Shown: piece after piece, positions 23,889 through 32,790 of the stretch
How the letters are laid out: every line of letters starts with the position of its first letter
How positions within the stretch are numbered: the stretch's first letter is position 1
Assembly: GCA_005793345.1 (NCBI GenBank)
Contig: SXSU01000009.1
Location: 1 to 38,517, forward strand
From: Bdellovibrionales bacterium
GTDB lineage: Bacteria; Bdellovibrionota; Bdellovibrionia; Bdellovibrionales; Bdellovibrionaceae
Direction of reading: 5' to 3'
Length of the DNA stretch: 38,517 bases
Translations under genes and position numbers: made by a program
Notes under the pieces: generated by a model
The model's input: only the letters and a program-made list of their open reading frames with translations
What the model was told of the DNA's origin: nothing
Database searches by the model: none

Positions 23889-25559
23889 ATGAATACAAAT
23901 AACAATAGCAATATACAAAGTAATCAGGTTGTAGAGTCAAAAATAAATGAACAGTCAGAAACAATGATTTCATTTATTTCAAAAGTTAAATCTACTTTTC
24001 CCATTGAAAGATTAGATTTAGAACCTGAAAAAAATTATGGTTATTGTACTACTGGAGAAAAACGTAAAATTGTGGCCGGAATAAAAGTTATTGATTCTAC
24101 TGAAATAAAATTACTCTTTCAATTAGCAAATGAATTTGATGTTCCGCTTTATCCCATTAGTTCAGGAAAAAATTGGGGTTATGGAACAGCACTTCCTGTT
24201 GAAAATTTTTGTGCAATTGTAGATTTATCACTTATGAATAAAATAATCGAAGTCAATGCCAAAATGGGTTGGGTTAAACTGCAACCAGGAGTTACTCAAT
24301 TGCAATTAAGAAAATATCTTGATGAAAATAGTTTAAACTTTATGGTCCCTACAACTGGCGCAGGTCCTCATGTAAGTATTCTTGGCAACGCTCTTGAGCG
24401 AGGATACGGTATCACACCTCATAAAGATCATTTTGATGCAGTCATTAATTTGGAAGCAATTCTTCCTAATGGAGAGACTTATCACTCAGTGATGAAAGAA
24501 CTTGGCGGTCAAGAAATTCATAATAACTTTAAATGGGGAATTGGACCACATCTTGATCAACTTTTTTCGCAAAGTAATTTTGGAATAGTAACTGAAGCAA
24601 CGGTTTCTTTATGCCCAAAGCCAGAACAAGTAGAAGTTTTTGTTTTTGAATTAAATAGCGATAAGGAACTTCCCCAAGCCGTTGAAGCCATTCGTACTAT
24701 CTCACAAAAATATGGAAACTTTATTAGTGGTATGAATCTAATGAACCAAAGAAGAGTGATCTCAATGAAATTAAAATATCCTCAGCATTTATTAAAAAAA
24801 GGTGAGCTTGTTTTAGATGATAAGGTTGTTGAACAAGTTGGACTAAAATATAAAATTCCTAAATGGACAGGAGTTGGTGCCATCTATGGAACTAAAGGAG
24901 TAGCAAACGCTATTAAAACTGACCTTAAAAAAATATTAAGCTTTGCCCATAAAGTTAAATTTATAAATACAAAATACGTTAAGACAATTGATAAAATTGC
25001 ATCAGTAATTCCTTCTTTTTTGGGTGGTGATAATATTAGAAGTTTAAGTTCAAGTTTAAAATCACTTACAGATATATTAGAAGGGCGTCCATCTGAAGTT
25101 GCTTTACCTCTTGCATATTGGAGATCTAGTGATCAATACAATAGTCTTTCTTCTCAAAATTTAGCAAAAGATCAGTGTGGGTTAATTTGGTATTCACCGT
25201 TAGTGACTATGGAAGAGACAAAAATTAATAGCTATATTCATTTTGTAGAATCAACTTGCAAATTATTTGGTGTAGAGCCATTAATTACTCTTACTTCTAT
25301 TTCTGATAAGTGTTTTGATAGTACAGTTCCAATACTATTTGATAAAAAAGATCTTGCACAAAAAATTAATTCTGAACAATGTTATCAAGAATTATTTAAT
25401 ATTGGTCAAAAGATTGGATACTTCCCCTATAGAGTGGGTGTCAATGCCATGGAAAAAATAACATCTGTTAAAGCTCCTGGCTGGGAGTTGGTATCTCAAA
25501 TTAAGAAAGCGATTGATCCAAATAATATTTTAGCTCCAGGAAGATATTCTCGTTCTTAA
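23889..25559 (+). CDS. FAD-linked oxidoreductase of the vanillyl-alcohol oxidase / p-cresol hydroxylase type
   Basis: 556 aa. The PCMH-type FAD-binding domain (residues about 55-235) has YPISSGKNWGYGTALP, VKLQPGVTQLQLRKYL, NFMVPTTGAGPHVSILGNALERGYGITPHKDHF and FGIVTEATVSLCPKP, the pattern of VAO and p-cresol methylhydroxylase. The C-terminus YFPYRVGVNAMEKI...IKKAIDPNNILAPGRYS matches the family. Such enzymes oxidise phenolic side chains or related alcohols/amines; substrate here unknown. ATG 23889 is chosen over TTG 23877 because GGAGG (23880-23884) precedes it by 4 nt. No signal peptide and no cytochrome partner nearby. The stop overlaps that of the converging regulator gene (shared TTAA). 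Confidence 0.85.
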   Translation: MNTNNNSNIQSNQVVESKINEQSETMISFISKVKSTFPIERLDLEPEKNYGYCTTGEKRKIVAGIKVIDSTEIKLLFQLANEFDVPLYPISSGKNWGYGTALPVENFCAIVDLSLMNKIIEVNAKMGWVKLQPGVTQLQLRKYLDENSLNFMVPTTGAGPHVSILGNALERGYGITPHKDHFDAVINLEAILPNGETYHSVMKELGGQEIHNNFKWGIGPHLDQLFSQSNFGIVTEATVSLCPKPEQVEVFVFELNSDKELPQAVEAIRTISQKYGNFISGMNLMNQRRVISMKLKYPQHLLKKGELVLDDKVVEQVGLKYKIPKWTGVGAIYGTKGVANAIKTDLKKILSFAHKVKFINTKYVKTIDKIASVIPSFLGGDNIRSLSSSLKSLTDILEGRPSEVALPLAYWRSSDQYNSLSSQNLAKDQCGLIWYSPLVTMEETKINSYIHFVESTCKLFGVEPLITLTSISDKCFDSTVPILFDKKDLAQKINSEQCYQELFNIGQKIGYFPYRVGVNAMEKITSVKAPGWELVSQIKKAIDPNNILAPGRYSRS

Positions 25560-27094
25560 GCCGATTTATTATTAATTTTTGAACTTTTTATGATGCGATA
25601 TCTTGTTTGCGGACCTTGTTTTTGAATATAAACCAATCGTTCTGTTACTAGTTTTTGTAAGATTCTCTTAGCAGTACGGTTGGAAATATTTAACAATTTT
25701 TCAACCTCATGCACGTTAAAATAATGCTCAGGAAAATGATCTTTGATTTTAATATATTCATCAAGAAAAGTAATTTTCTTTTCATTTTTTTTAATTTTAA
25801 AAATAACAGGTTCCAAATAACTTAATCGAACTTGTTTATTATAAAGGAGTACCCGTATTGGTAAATTATTTTTTTCTAGAACATCTCTCAAACGAAAAAT
25901 TAGTCGACTTAACTTTTGAGGAGAGGTATGGGGATTAAAATATTCATTTTCATAAATAACAGAGAATATTTCTCCAAGATGAAATGGCTGATAAATATCA
26001 GAGGTTAAAAGTTGAAATAATTTGAGGGGTAATTTGTCTAATATTTGTTGGAAATTATCAGAAAATGCCCCTTGGCCTCGATCAAAAATTAAAGGTAATT
26101 TGAGATTTACCAATTGTGAATCTTTGGTTATAGGGCCTACTGTAAGATTAAACTGCTTGGGTACATTTGCATAAAAACCAAAATATTTTAAAATTCTTTG
26201 ATTATAATATTTAAAACGAGTTCCAAAATATATTTTAAATAAAAGATCCTCGTCGTTTGATAAGTAACATTTAAAAAAATCACAATCTCGCACGACCTCC
26301 CATTGCTTAGCTATTAGGGCTCTATTTTTAAATTCTTCAAGATAAGAAATATTTTTTGCGTAGGGACTTTTTAAATTAAAGACCTGATTTAACATGAGCC
26401 ATTTCTCTGCATAATATCTATATGTATTACTTGAATTTTGAAATATTGAAATTGATTCTTCCAATGATTTTTGAGACTCCAAAAATTGTTCTAAATGGAA
26501 AAGATTCTGACCTTTTATTTCTAATAAGTTCGCTCGCAATAAAGAATTTGGAGGTACTTCTTTTAAAAGATCCTCAATTATATCCAATGATTCTTCATAT
26601 TCATCAATTGAGCTTAATGTCGCGGCCAAATTAAGTTTGCCAATTTTGATATTATATTCAGGTAACTTCGGTGTTTCTAAGAATTTTTTTAAATATCGAC
26701 TTGCTGCTAAATTATTCCATTGCTGCATTTCTAAAAGCGCAAAATAAAAATACACCTGGGAGTCTTGATCTGGCTTTATTTTTTTTAAAAGTACTTCTGC
26801 TTCTTTATAAGACCCAATGCGAGTTAATGCATTAGCATAAAGTGAGATATGTTTAGCTTCAGCGCGATTATTACGATCTGAGTCCGTTTCTGGTCTAACC
26901 ACTGAGTTTAACCATTGCAAAACTAAATATGGCATTTGCGCTCGTCGTGCAAAATCTGCCAGTTCATACCAATATTCAAACGGAACTTCAGATTTTTTAA
27001 ATGTCTGTAAAATAGTTTGTGCTTGATGAAGTTGTCCATTTTTTATTAATTTATCCAGCTGTGCAAAAGATATTTTAATATCTTGAAAGTTCAT
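25556..27094 (-). CDS. TPR protein with C-terminal winged-helix DNA-binding regions
   Basis: 512 aa, no signal peptide. Residues 1-300 are helical TPR-like repeats (AEVLLKKIKPDQDSQVYFYFALLEMQQW, YEESLDIIEDLLKEVP, FLESQKSLEESISIF). About 355-430 (LPLKLFQLLTSDIYQPFHLGEIFSVIYENEYFNPHTSPQKLSRLIFRLRDVLEKNN...VRLSY) resembles an OmpR/SARP-type winged helix. The last 60 (YFNVHEVEKLLNISNRTAKRILQKLVTERLVYIQ) form a second helix-turn-helix. Probable transcriptional regulator sensing through the TPR part. It is the last gene of a four-gene unit whose other products carry signal peptides; its ATG overlaps the previous stop by 4 nt. Targets unknown, possibly its own operon. Confidence 0.65.
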   Translation of the reverse strand: MNFQDIKISFAQLDKLIKNGQLHQAQTILQTFKKSEVPFEYWYELADFARRAQMPYLVLQWLNSVVRPETDSDRNNRAEAKHISLYANALTRIGSYKEAEVLLKKIKPDQDSQVYFYFALLEMQQWNNLAASRYLKKFLETPKLPEYNIKIGKLNLAATLSSIDEYEESLDIIEDLLKEVPPNSLLRANLLEIKGQNLFHLEQFLESQKSLEESISIFQNSSNTYRYYAEKWLMLNQVFNLKSPYAKNISYLEEFKNRALIAKQWEVVRDCDFFKCYLSNDEDLLFKIYFGTRFKYYNQRILKYFGFYANVPKQFNLTVGPITKDSQLVNLKLPLIFDRGQGAFSDNFQQILDKLPLKLFQLLTSDIYQPFHLGEIFSVIYENEYFNPHTSPQKLSRLIFRLRDVLEKNNLPIRVLLYNKQVRLSYLEPVIFKIKKNEKKITFLDEYIKIKDHFPEHYFNVHEVEKLLNISNRTAKRILQKLVTERLVYIQKQGPQTRYRIIKSSKINNKSA

Positions 27095-28188
27095 TGATTA
27101 CTGCCTGATTTGGATGGTGAAGATTCATAAGACGAAGATCTTAATATGCGTGTTGTTTCGAGAATGTGATTTTTTAATTCACCCTTCATTTTATCTTCGA
27201 GAAGTTTAGCATTTTTTGGATCACATTTTGGTATTGGTGTGCCGAATTGATTTTCCAAAACTTCATTTTCAACCTTCATTGATTCACCCGCTATAGAAAA
27301 GGAATTTCTTAAATATGTAGAGCCAACTTCCCACACATTACAAATGGTTTTATGGTGTCCTTTGAAAACTTCATCGACTACAAAAGTTGAATCCTTATTA
27401 CAAATATTTTGTGGTCTATTTTTTACTAAATTCCAGTGCTGTATTAAAGATCTATTTTTATTTTTAGATTCATAAATTTCGACTAAATATTCGTGAGTAT
27501 TACGATCACAAGTTATTTTTCCTGACTTTAACCAATTCGATAATGGAAAAAGAATATACTCATTAAAACCACCAAACAAAGCAGTTATCCCGCCAAGTGT
27601 AGGATATATAACATCCCCGATTAGAGCTTTAGATGATTCTTTAACTATAAATCCAATAATTAGTATTGATAAATCTGCTATATTAGTTTCATCGGCAGCA
27701 TAAGCTTTGGTCGACAAAAGTAAATTTAAAAATACTTTTGAAGATTTTGTGGATTTTGATTTTTTCTTTTGTATTTCTAATAAATAAGTAAATAATTCAA
27801 AATGATTTAGCTTTTTCAAAAAAATGAGTTGTTGGCCATTAAAAGTTTGAATCTTACTATTTTTTAAAAAAGTAAATCCATTTTTTTTATCGGTAAACAG
27901 ACTATGATCATTCGAGTAAAGTCGGGTTGGTTTACTATTAAGATCTAGATTATTTGCTTTTAATAGATTAATAATTTTAGCTTTTTCAGTTGCAGTAAAC
28001 ACTCCAAAAAAATTTAATGTATCTATTAATTCGTTATAAGATTTAAATTGGTTAATATAATCTGCTGTTGCAGCTAAGATTTGATTGCCATAGACATATG
28101 AATTGAAATTAAAAATGAATAAAAATAAGATTAACGATAAATTTAATTTAATTTTAAATTTGTATAATTTTTTATTTTTAAGTTCCAT
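27091..28188 (-). CDS. Exported, membrane-associated protein of the four-gene unit
   Basis: 365 aa. N-terminal basic stretch and hydrophobic signal (NLSLILFLFIFNFNSYVYG|N). A middle hydrophobic region (about 172-215, ADLSILIIGFIVKESSKALIGDVIYPTLGGITALFGGF) may enter a membrane. The C-terminal third has Cys in TCDR, NICNK, TICNV and PKCDP, likely disulfide-bonded outside the cytoplasm. No recognised domain. 20 nt after the lipoprotein gene upstream and overlapping the regulator gene downstream by 4 nt, so certainly co-transcribed. Function unknown. Confidence 0.65.
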   Translation of the reverse strand: MELKNKKLYKFKIKLNLSLILFLFIFNFNSYVYGNQILAATADYINQFKSYNELIDTLNFFGVFTATEKAKIINLLKANNLDLNSKPTRLYSNDHSLFTDKKNGFTFLKNSKIQTFNGQQLIFLKKLNHFELFTYLLEIQKKKSKSTKSSKVFLNLLLSTKAYAADETNIADLSILIIGFIVKESSKALIGDVIYPTLGGITALFGGFNEYILFPLSNWLKSGKITCDRNTHEYLVEIYESKNKNRSLIQHWNLVKNRPQNICNKDSTFVVDEVFKGHHKTICNVWEVGSTYLRNSFSIAGESMKVENEVLENQFGTPIPKCDPKNAKLLEDKMKGELKNHILETTRILRSSSYESSPSKSGSNQ

Positions 28189-28208
28189 TTAAAAGCCACC
28201 TAGCAAAA

Positions 28209-29135
28209 TTACTTTCTTCCTGATTTTTTGTGCTTAATCGTATCCTGAGGGTAATCATTACCTTCATCTATCCTATTCATTAGCAATTTTCTAGCGGTGC
28301 AATTACAAATTTTTTTTACGTAATTTGCACTATTAGACTTCGATTGTTTAGGGCTTGGACCGTACAGTTCAGACAATGGGGCGCACTTGCCAACATCTTT
28401 TTTTTTCAATAAATTGTTTTTTTCATACAATAGGTAATGTTGCATACATATAGAATGGTCTCGATAAAAAGGATTCAATTTTGAACTTGGAATATTATTT
28501 TTCGCAATTTCAATTTCATTCGCCATCGTTGAAAGGTCTTTGTACTCTTCGATCTCTATCATTTTGTTCTTATAATAATAAAAAGGTGTATTTTCACTTA
28601 GCTTTTTTACACATTTATCTAAAAGCTCTCTCTCTTTTATGTATTGCGCAGGTGAATCTTCTTTGAAACTTTTATTTATATTTTTTGCGTAGGCATTCCA
28701 AGATCCATTGGTTATTTGAGCAAGACCGTTTCCTTTTTTACTTGAACTATAAACATCAAAGCCAGTGGTTTCTGTAATTAAAATACACATCGATTGCTCA
28801 GGAGAACCTGCCTCAAATACACTGTGAGCCAAAGCTATTTGATTTTTGATACAATTTTCGGAGTTGTCTTGTGTGAAACCTTTCTCTATATCAAATTGAT
28901 CTTTGCAATCTGGACGCCTTTCAACAAAATTTTCTTTTTTTTCTTTAATATCATCAAAAAATGATTTTGGAGTTTCAATTCGAGGCTCATCTTTAGTATG
29001 AGCATAGAACTTATTTTGAGGAATCTCTTGAATAACTTTTTTTTCAGGAGTTGACGAGCAAGCCACAATTAACAGGTACATTATACTAAATAAAAATAAT
29101 TTCAAATTAACACTTAAAATCATTTGATGATTCAT
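28209..29135 (-). CDS. Lipoprotein with lysozyme-like (transglycosylase-type) segment
   Basis: 308 aa. Signal peptide ends in LIVAC, Cys26 being the lipid anchor. Residues 115-147 (QSMCILITETTGFDVYSSSKKGNGLAQITNGSWN) follow the lytic-transglycosylase layout: a Glu (E122) in a helix, then 'S-KKGNGLAQIT' resembling 'S--GA-GLMQ--P'. Several Cys pairs follow, and the C-terminal part ends in a Cys-rich CNCTARKLL. If active it would cleave peptidoglycan from the outer-membrane side. The match is to a short motif region, so the fold is inferred. Overlaps the upstream gene by ATGA. Confidence 0.6.
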   Translation of the reverse strand: MNHQMILSVNLKLFLFSIMYLLIVACSSTPEKKVIQEIPQNKFYAHTKDEPRIETPKSFFDDIKEKKENFVERRPDCKDQFDIEKGFTQDNSENCIKNQIALAHSVFEAGSPEQSMCILITETTGFDVYSSSKKGNGLAQITNGSWNAYAKNINKSFKEDSPAQYIKERELLDKCVKKLSENTPFYYYKNKMIEIEEYKDLSTMANEIEIAKNNIPSSKLNPFYRDHSICMQHYLLYEKNNLLKKKDVGKCAPLSELYGPSPKQSKSNSANYVKKICNCTARKLLMNRIDEGNDYPQDTIKHKKSGRK

Positions 29136-30454
29136 TCCTTAACTTTTTTTATATTAAGATTTATATCTTTTAATTCATTTGCTAGATTTTCAGGTATGTC
29201 CTCAATTACTTTTATATTATGATTGGCCTCAAAAGCTCGTATATTTTTCAATGCAAAATCAACTGTGCCATCTTTCTTGAGTTCAAGAATGCTGTCGTAA
29301 ATCTCTTTTAATTTACTTTGCATATCTTCTAACTCTTTAATTAACTCTATTTTTTTTGAATCTAATTTAGTTGATGATCCAAAATTAGCTATATAATCTA
29401 AAGTTTTAATCTTATTTTTTGCTGAAATAATAATACTTTGAAATATTGTTTCTTGTGATTTTATTTTTTTATAAATATTTTCTTTTTCATTGAGTATTTT
29501 AAGACAGGGTTCTAGTTTAATACTGTATTCTTCCTGGGTATAATCAGAAGCACGATTATAGTACTTGGGTGCAAATTCTTGAAATTTTTCATCAGTCATT
29601 GGTTTATAATTATTAGCTTTCAAATATAAAATACTTGCAAATATGGAGTGCTCTTTAATTGCAGGGACCATCCCTAGATTTGCATTGGTCGTAAAATCGT
29701 GACATGACTTTATTAAACTAGAAACTTTAACTTTTAAATTCATTTTATTATCATTTACTGAATCTAAAACATCACTATTATTATCTTTATGATATTCTAA
29801 AATTGGTATAAGTTCTTCTTTTGTCATACAGTTCTTTTTTTTAGGCGTAGGTTTACAATTTATATTGCTCGTTAAAATTGAACTTGAATCTAAACTAGCT
29901 AACTCTTTACAACATAATTCTCTCTCTAGAGGCTGAAGTTTATTACAACTCATTTTAGATCCTAAAAAAACTAAATCCTCATCCTTAAATTGGCATAAAT
30001 CTAGTCTTTTTATTTCCAAAAAAGAATCTGGAAATATTTGACTAATATTAGTCTGATCACAAACATCTTTGTTTGGTGGTTTACCGTATGAGGTTTCTGC
30101 GATATAAATACAAGAAACTTGTTTTAGAGTTCGAATAAAATTCGATTCAGAATACATTTCCCTAAATTGATCTTTTGGATAAATAGTAATTAATGAGTGT
30201 ATGGTGACATCTAAAATTCTCTGGGCATAAAAATTATCTTGGTTTTCTAGCATTTTTAAAGTTGACTGTATATTTTTTGCAGCACTTTCACCTGTTAGTT
30301 TATCTTTTACGCCTTTACTTATTATATTAATATTATAAGTTATTTGTTTAGCTTTTTTTGGTTCAACTAAACCATTTGCTAAAACTATCTGTTGCATGCT
30401 ATCCAAAAATAGAAAACTCAATGTAAAATAAGTATATAAAAATATTTTGTTCAT
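29132..30454 (-). CDS. Cys-containing exported protein, first gene of the four-gene unit
   Basis: 440 aa. Signal peptide MNKIFLYTYFTLSFLFLDSM...VLA|NGL. About ten Cys in the mature part (VSCIYIA, DVCDQ, LCQF, MSCNK, LCCKE, NCKP, NCMT, SCHD, PCLK), consistent with disulfides. The C-terminal 120 residues are predicted coiled coil (NEKENIYKKIKSQETIFQS..., LIKELEDMQSKLKEIYDSILELKK). No recognised family. Shine-Dalgarno weak (AAAGAA). A 12-bp palindrome lies 24 nt upstream of the start codon. Its stop overlaps the lipoprotein start, so its product is probably needed together with that protein. Confidence 0.65.
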   Translation of the reverse strand: MNKIFLYTYFTLSFLFLDSMQQIVLANGLVEPKKAKQITYNINIISKGVKDKLTGESAAKNIQSTLKMLENQDNFYAQRILDVTIHSLITIYPKDQFREMYSESNFIRTLKQVSCIYIAETSYGKPPNKDVCDQTNISQIFPDSFLEIKRLDLCQFKDEDLVFLGSKMSCNKLQPLERELCCKELASLDSSSILTSNINCKPTPKKKNCMTKEELIPILEYHKDNNSDVLDSVNDNKMNLKVKVSSLIKSCHDFTTNANLGMVPAIKEHSIFASILYLKANNYKPMTDEKFQEFAPKYYNRASDYTQEEYSIKLEPCLKILNEKENIYKKIKSQETIFQSIIISAKNKIKTLDYIANFGSSTKLDSKKIELIKELEDMQSKLKEIYDSILELKKDGTVDFALKNIRAFEANHNIKVIEDIPENLANELKDINLNIKKVKE

Positions 30455-30477
30455 ATTCTTTATTAAGATTAAACTAG

Positions 30478-30489
30478 CCTAAATTTAGG
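30478..30489 (-). promoter_or_regulatory. Palindrome before the four-gene unit
   Basis: CCTAAATTTAGG, a perfect 12-bp palindrome, lies between a possible TTGATC -35 and TAATCT -10 (17-nt spacing, minus strand). That position would suit an operator, for instance for the regulator encoded at the end of the unit. Promoter elements are weak. Confidence 0.3.
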
Positions 30490-30518
30490 ATCAATATGAA
30501 TTAATCTAAAAGAAATTC

Positions 30519-30899
30519 CTATCCTAAAGAATATAACCATAATTTAATTGCACCAGTTAATAATAAAAGTGAAAAAGCTCTTGAAAGCCATTTTGTTGGA
30601 AGAATTAAGGCTAACTCTGCCCCGACCAAAGTCCCAATAAGAATTCCAATTGCAATCCAAAGTCCCCATTTTATTTGTTCTATTTGCAATATACCTTTTT
30701 GATAATATTTCCAAACACCAAGTAATCCAACTGGCAAAAGCATAGCTACCAATGAAGTGGCATTGGCTTGGATCTGCGCTAGATTAAAATAAAACACCAG
30801 GAGCGGAACCATGACTAGACCTCCACCTATTCCAAATAAACCTGAACTCACACCTGTAATGAGACCTAAAATAATAAAATAATAAAATGGAAAATTCAT
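30519..30899 (-). CDS. Half-size TauE/SafE-family membrane transporter
   Basis: 126 aa, a single TauE/SafE (DUF81) repeat: IILGLITGVSSGLFGIGGGLVMVPLLVFYFNLAQIQANATSLVAMLLPVGLLGVWKYYQKG, then two more helices ending LTGAIKLWLYSL. Full-length members have about 250 aa with two repeats, each starting 'G--sG--G-GGG---P-L'. This one stops cleanly after the first, with AAAGGAG before the ATG and no second repeat nearby, so it is probably a natural half-transporter acting as a dimer. Family members export sulfite, sulfoacetate or related anions. An 8-bp inverted repeat sits upstream. Confidence 0.85.
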   Translation of the reverse strand: MNFPFYYFIILGLITGVSSGLFGIGGGLVMVPLLVFYFNLAQIQANATSLVAMLLPVGLLGVWKYYQKGILQIEQIKWGLWIAIGILIGTLVGAELALILPTKWLSRAFSLLLLTGAIKLWLYSLG

Positions 30900-30927
30900 T
30901 ATTGAAATACTCCTTTATGACTTCGTT

Positions 30928-30947
30928 AGTTTTTAACTGTAAAAACT
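30928..30947. promoter_or_regulatory. Inverted repeat upstream of the TauE/SafE gene
   Basis: AGTTTTTA and TAAAAACT, perfect 8-bp arms around a 4-nt spacer, 28 nt before the TauE/SafE start codon and in the region divergent with the transglutaminase gene. Possible operator or 5'-leader hairpin. Confidence 0.35.
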
Positions 30948-31047
30948 TTTTACACTTATAACAAGAATTCACAGACATTAATATCGTATTTACTTACTTT
31001 AATAATTCAATTAAAAACATCTCAACTTTGAACATTGAGGAGTTCTA

Positions 31048-32649
31048 ATGAACTTATTGTTTATGAAAAAACCAACATTTCTTTCAACATCGGTTTTTAT
31101 AATTACAACATCCTTAGCTTTAACATCATTGGCTGCAGAAAATTTAGCACAAGAAACTGAAAAACTATTAAACGAATATAACGCAAATCCATCTGCGTTT
31201 ATGAACAAAATTCCTGTAAAGACCGCCGAGTTTGGTCAAGAAGTAAACTCGAAAAATCAATTTAGTAATACAAAAGATTTTGTTTCGCTAAAAGATAAAA
31301 TCAGAAGTAAAATAACTTCTTCTGAAAAACAAGGTCGAGCACAGATAAATAATAATAATGATAATCCAGCTTCTTTAGTTGATAATAAAGATTCCATGGT
31401 TACTAATTTACTAACAATGGATGAAAAATATAAATCAGCAAAACTTGAGGTCCAACCTTGGTCTGACACTTATTGGCCACTTTACTCAGGAAATATTGCA
31501 TGGAGATATGGTGATAGCAGTTTTCCAAATGGCTCTGAATCAGAGTGGTTAAAAGTCACAGAATTTTATAATAAATTAATCGCTGTAGATTTATTTTCTT
31601 CTGATGCTTCTAAATATGATTCACTTTCACCTGCAGAAAAATATGATCTCTTAGTTGGTGATACTAATAAATCTTTAACTGCTTCTGCACTTCGTTCTGG
31701 GCAAGAAATTTTTAATGCTTATGGAAAAGTTGAAGAGTGGATGGGTATTTGTCATGGATGGGCTCCAGCTGCTTACAATATGCCTCGTCCTGAAAAATTA
31801 ATAACAGTAACTGCTGCCGATGGAAAAACTCGAATCAATTTTTATCCTTCTGATTTAAAGGGTCTTGGATCTTATTTATGGGCTAATGCAAAATACCGAT
31901 CAAAGTTCATTGGTGGGCGCTGTAATGAAAAAGAACCGAAAATGGATAAACGTACAAATAGAGTTACTGATCAAGATTGCTTTGATACAAACCCAGGAAC
32001 TTGGCATACAGTCATCGTAAACCAACTCGCAATAGCAAAAAGAAGTTTTGTATTCGACGCTACCTATGACTATGAAGTTTGGAATCAACCTGTACTTTCA
32101 TATGAATATACATACTTTAATCCGAAAACAAAAAAGCAGACAAATGATATTAAAAAAGCAACAGTTAAAAAAGGTTCAGTTGATAGTATAAGATTTAAAA
32201 AATTTAGATCTGAGAATGTAGATAGTGTGGTTGGAGTATCAATGAACGTGTCATACATGATTGAGAACAGCCCATCACAAAGAAAAGAAGACTCTCCAAG
32301 ATATGATTATATTACTAGTGTGACTTATCTTTATGATCTTGAACTTGATAAAGATCAAAATATAATTGGTGGAGAATGGTATGAAAATGCTCACCCTGAC
32401 TTTATCTGGACTCCAGAAGCTAATTTTCCTGAGGATACTAAAGAAAATGAAGGTAAACCAAAATATACTAAACTCAAAACAAGATATGATCAAAGACTTG
32501 ATTCACAAGGTGCAACGAAATGGAATCCAGAGGCAAATGAAGCCTTACCTAAGGAATGGGTAGTTCAAGCGAAAGCAGCTTCAAGCGAAGCAGGATTACC
32601 TTTGGCTAACATCGTAGATGCTCTTGTTGAATACGCGAACAAAAAATAA
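31048..32649 (+). CDS. Exported transglutaminase-elicitor-family protein (GP42-like)
   Basis: 533 aa. Signal peptide ending LTSLAA|EN (about residue 30). Core (about 135-350) matches the transglutaminase-elicitor family first known from Phytophthora GP42: catalytic Cys235 in EEWMGICHGWAPAAY, His320 in NPGTWHTVIVNQL, Asp337 in FVFDATYDY. Directly after comes VWNQPV (344-349), the heart of the Pep-13 motif recognised by plants. All three catalytic residues are present, so protein cross-linking (Gln-Lys) or related acyl transfer outside the cell is expected. GAGGAG 5 nt before the ATG. A clostripain-type protease gene follows on the same strand after 141 nt. Bacterial members are known, e.g. in Vibrio. 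Confidence 0.85.
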   Translation: MNLLFMKKPTFLSTSVFIITTSLALTSLAAENLAQETEKLLNEYNANPSAFMNKIPVKTAEFGQEVNSKNQFSNTKDFVSLKDKIRSKITSSEKQGRAQINNNNDNPASLVDNKDSMVTNLLTMDEKYKSAKLEVQPWSDTYWPLYSGNIAWRYGDSSFPNGSESEWLKVTEFYNKLIAVDLFSSDASKYDSLSPAEKYDLLVGDTNKSLTASALRSGQEIFNAYGKVEEWMGICHGWAPAAYNMPRPEKLITVTAADGKTRINFYPSDLKGLGSYLWANAKYRSKFIGGRCNEKEPKMDKRTNRVTDQDCFDTNPGTWHTVIVNQLAIAKRSFVFDATYDYEVWNQPVLSYEYTYFNPKTKKQTNDIKKATVKKGSVDSIRFKKFRSENVDSVVGVSMNVSYMIENSPSQRKEDSPRYDYITSVTYLYDLELDKDQNIIGGEWYENAHPDFIWTPEANFPEDTKENEGKPKYTKLKTRYDQRLDSQGATKWNPEANEALPKEWVVQAKAASSEAGLPLANIVDALVEYANKK

Positions 32650-32766
32650 AATTGAATAAGTACTGATTAAGAATAAAAATAAAGCGTCAGTTCTATTCAA
32701 AATTTGAAATCTCATACTCAAAATTGAATATTAACTTTCTATCATGGATAGCATGGAAATGTATTC

Positions 32767-32788
32767 TAAAACCAAGGATGTGGTTTTA
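32767..32788 (+). promoter_or_regulatory. Hairpin presenting the ribosome-binding site of the C11 protease gene
   Basis: TAAAACCA (32767-32774) and TGGTTTTA (32781-32788) form a perfect 8-bp stem. The 6-nt loop is AGGATG, holding the only Shine-Dalgarno-like AGGA. The ATG is 2 nt after the stem. Possible translational control. Confidence 0.4.
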
Positions 32789-32790
32789 TT

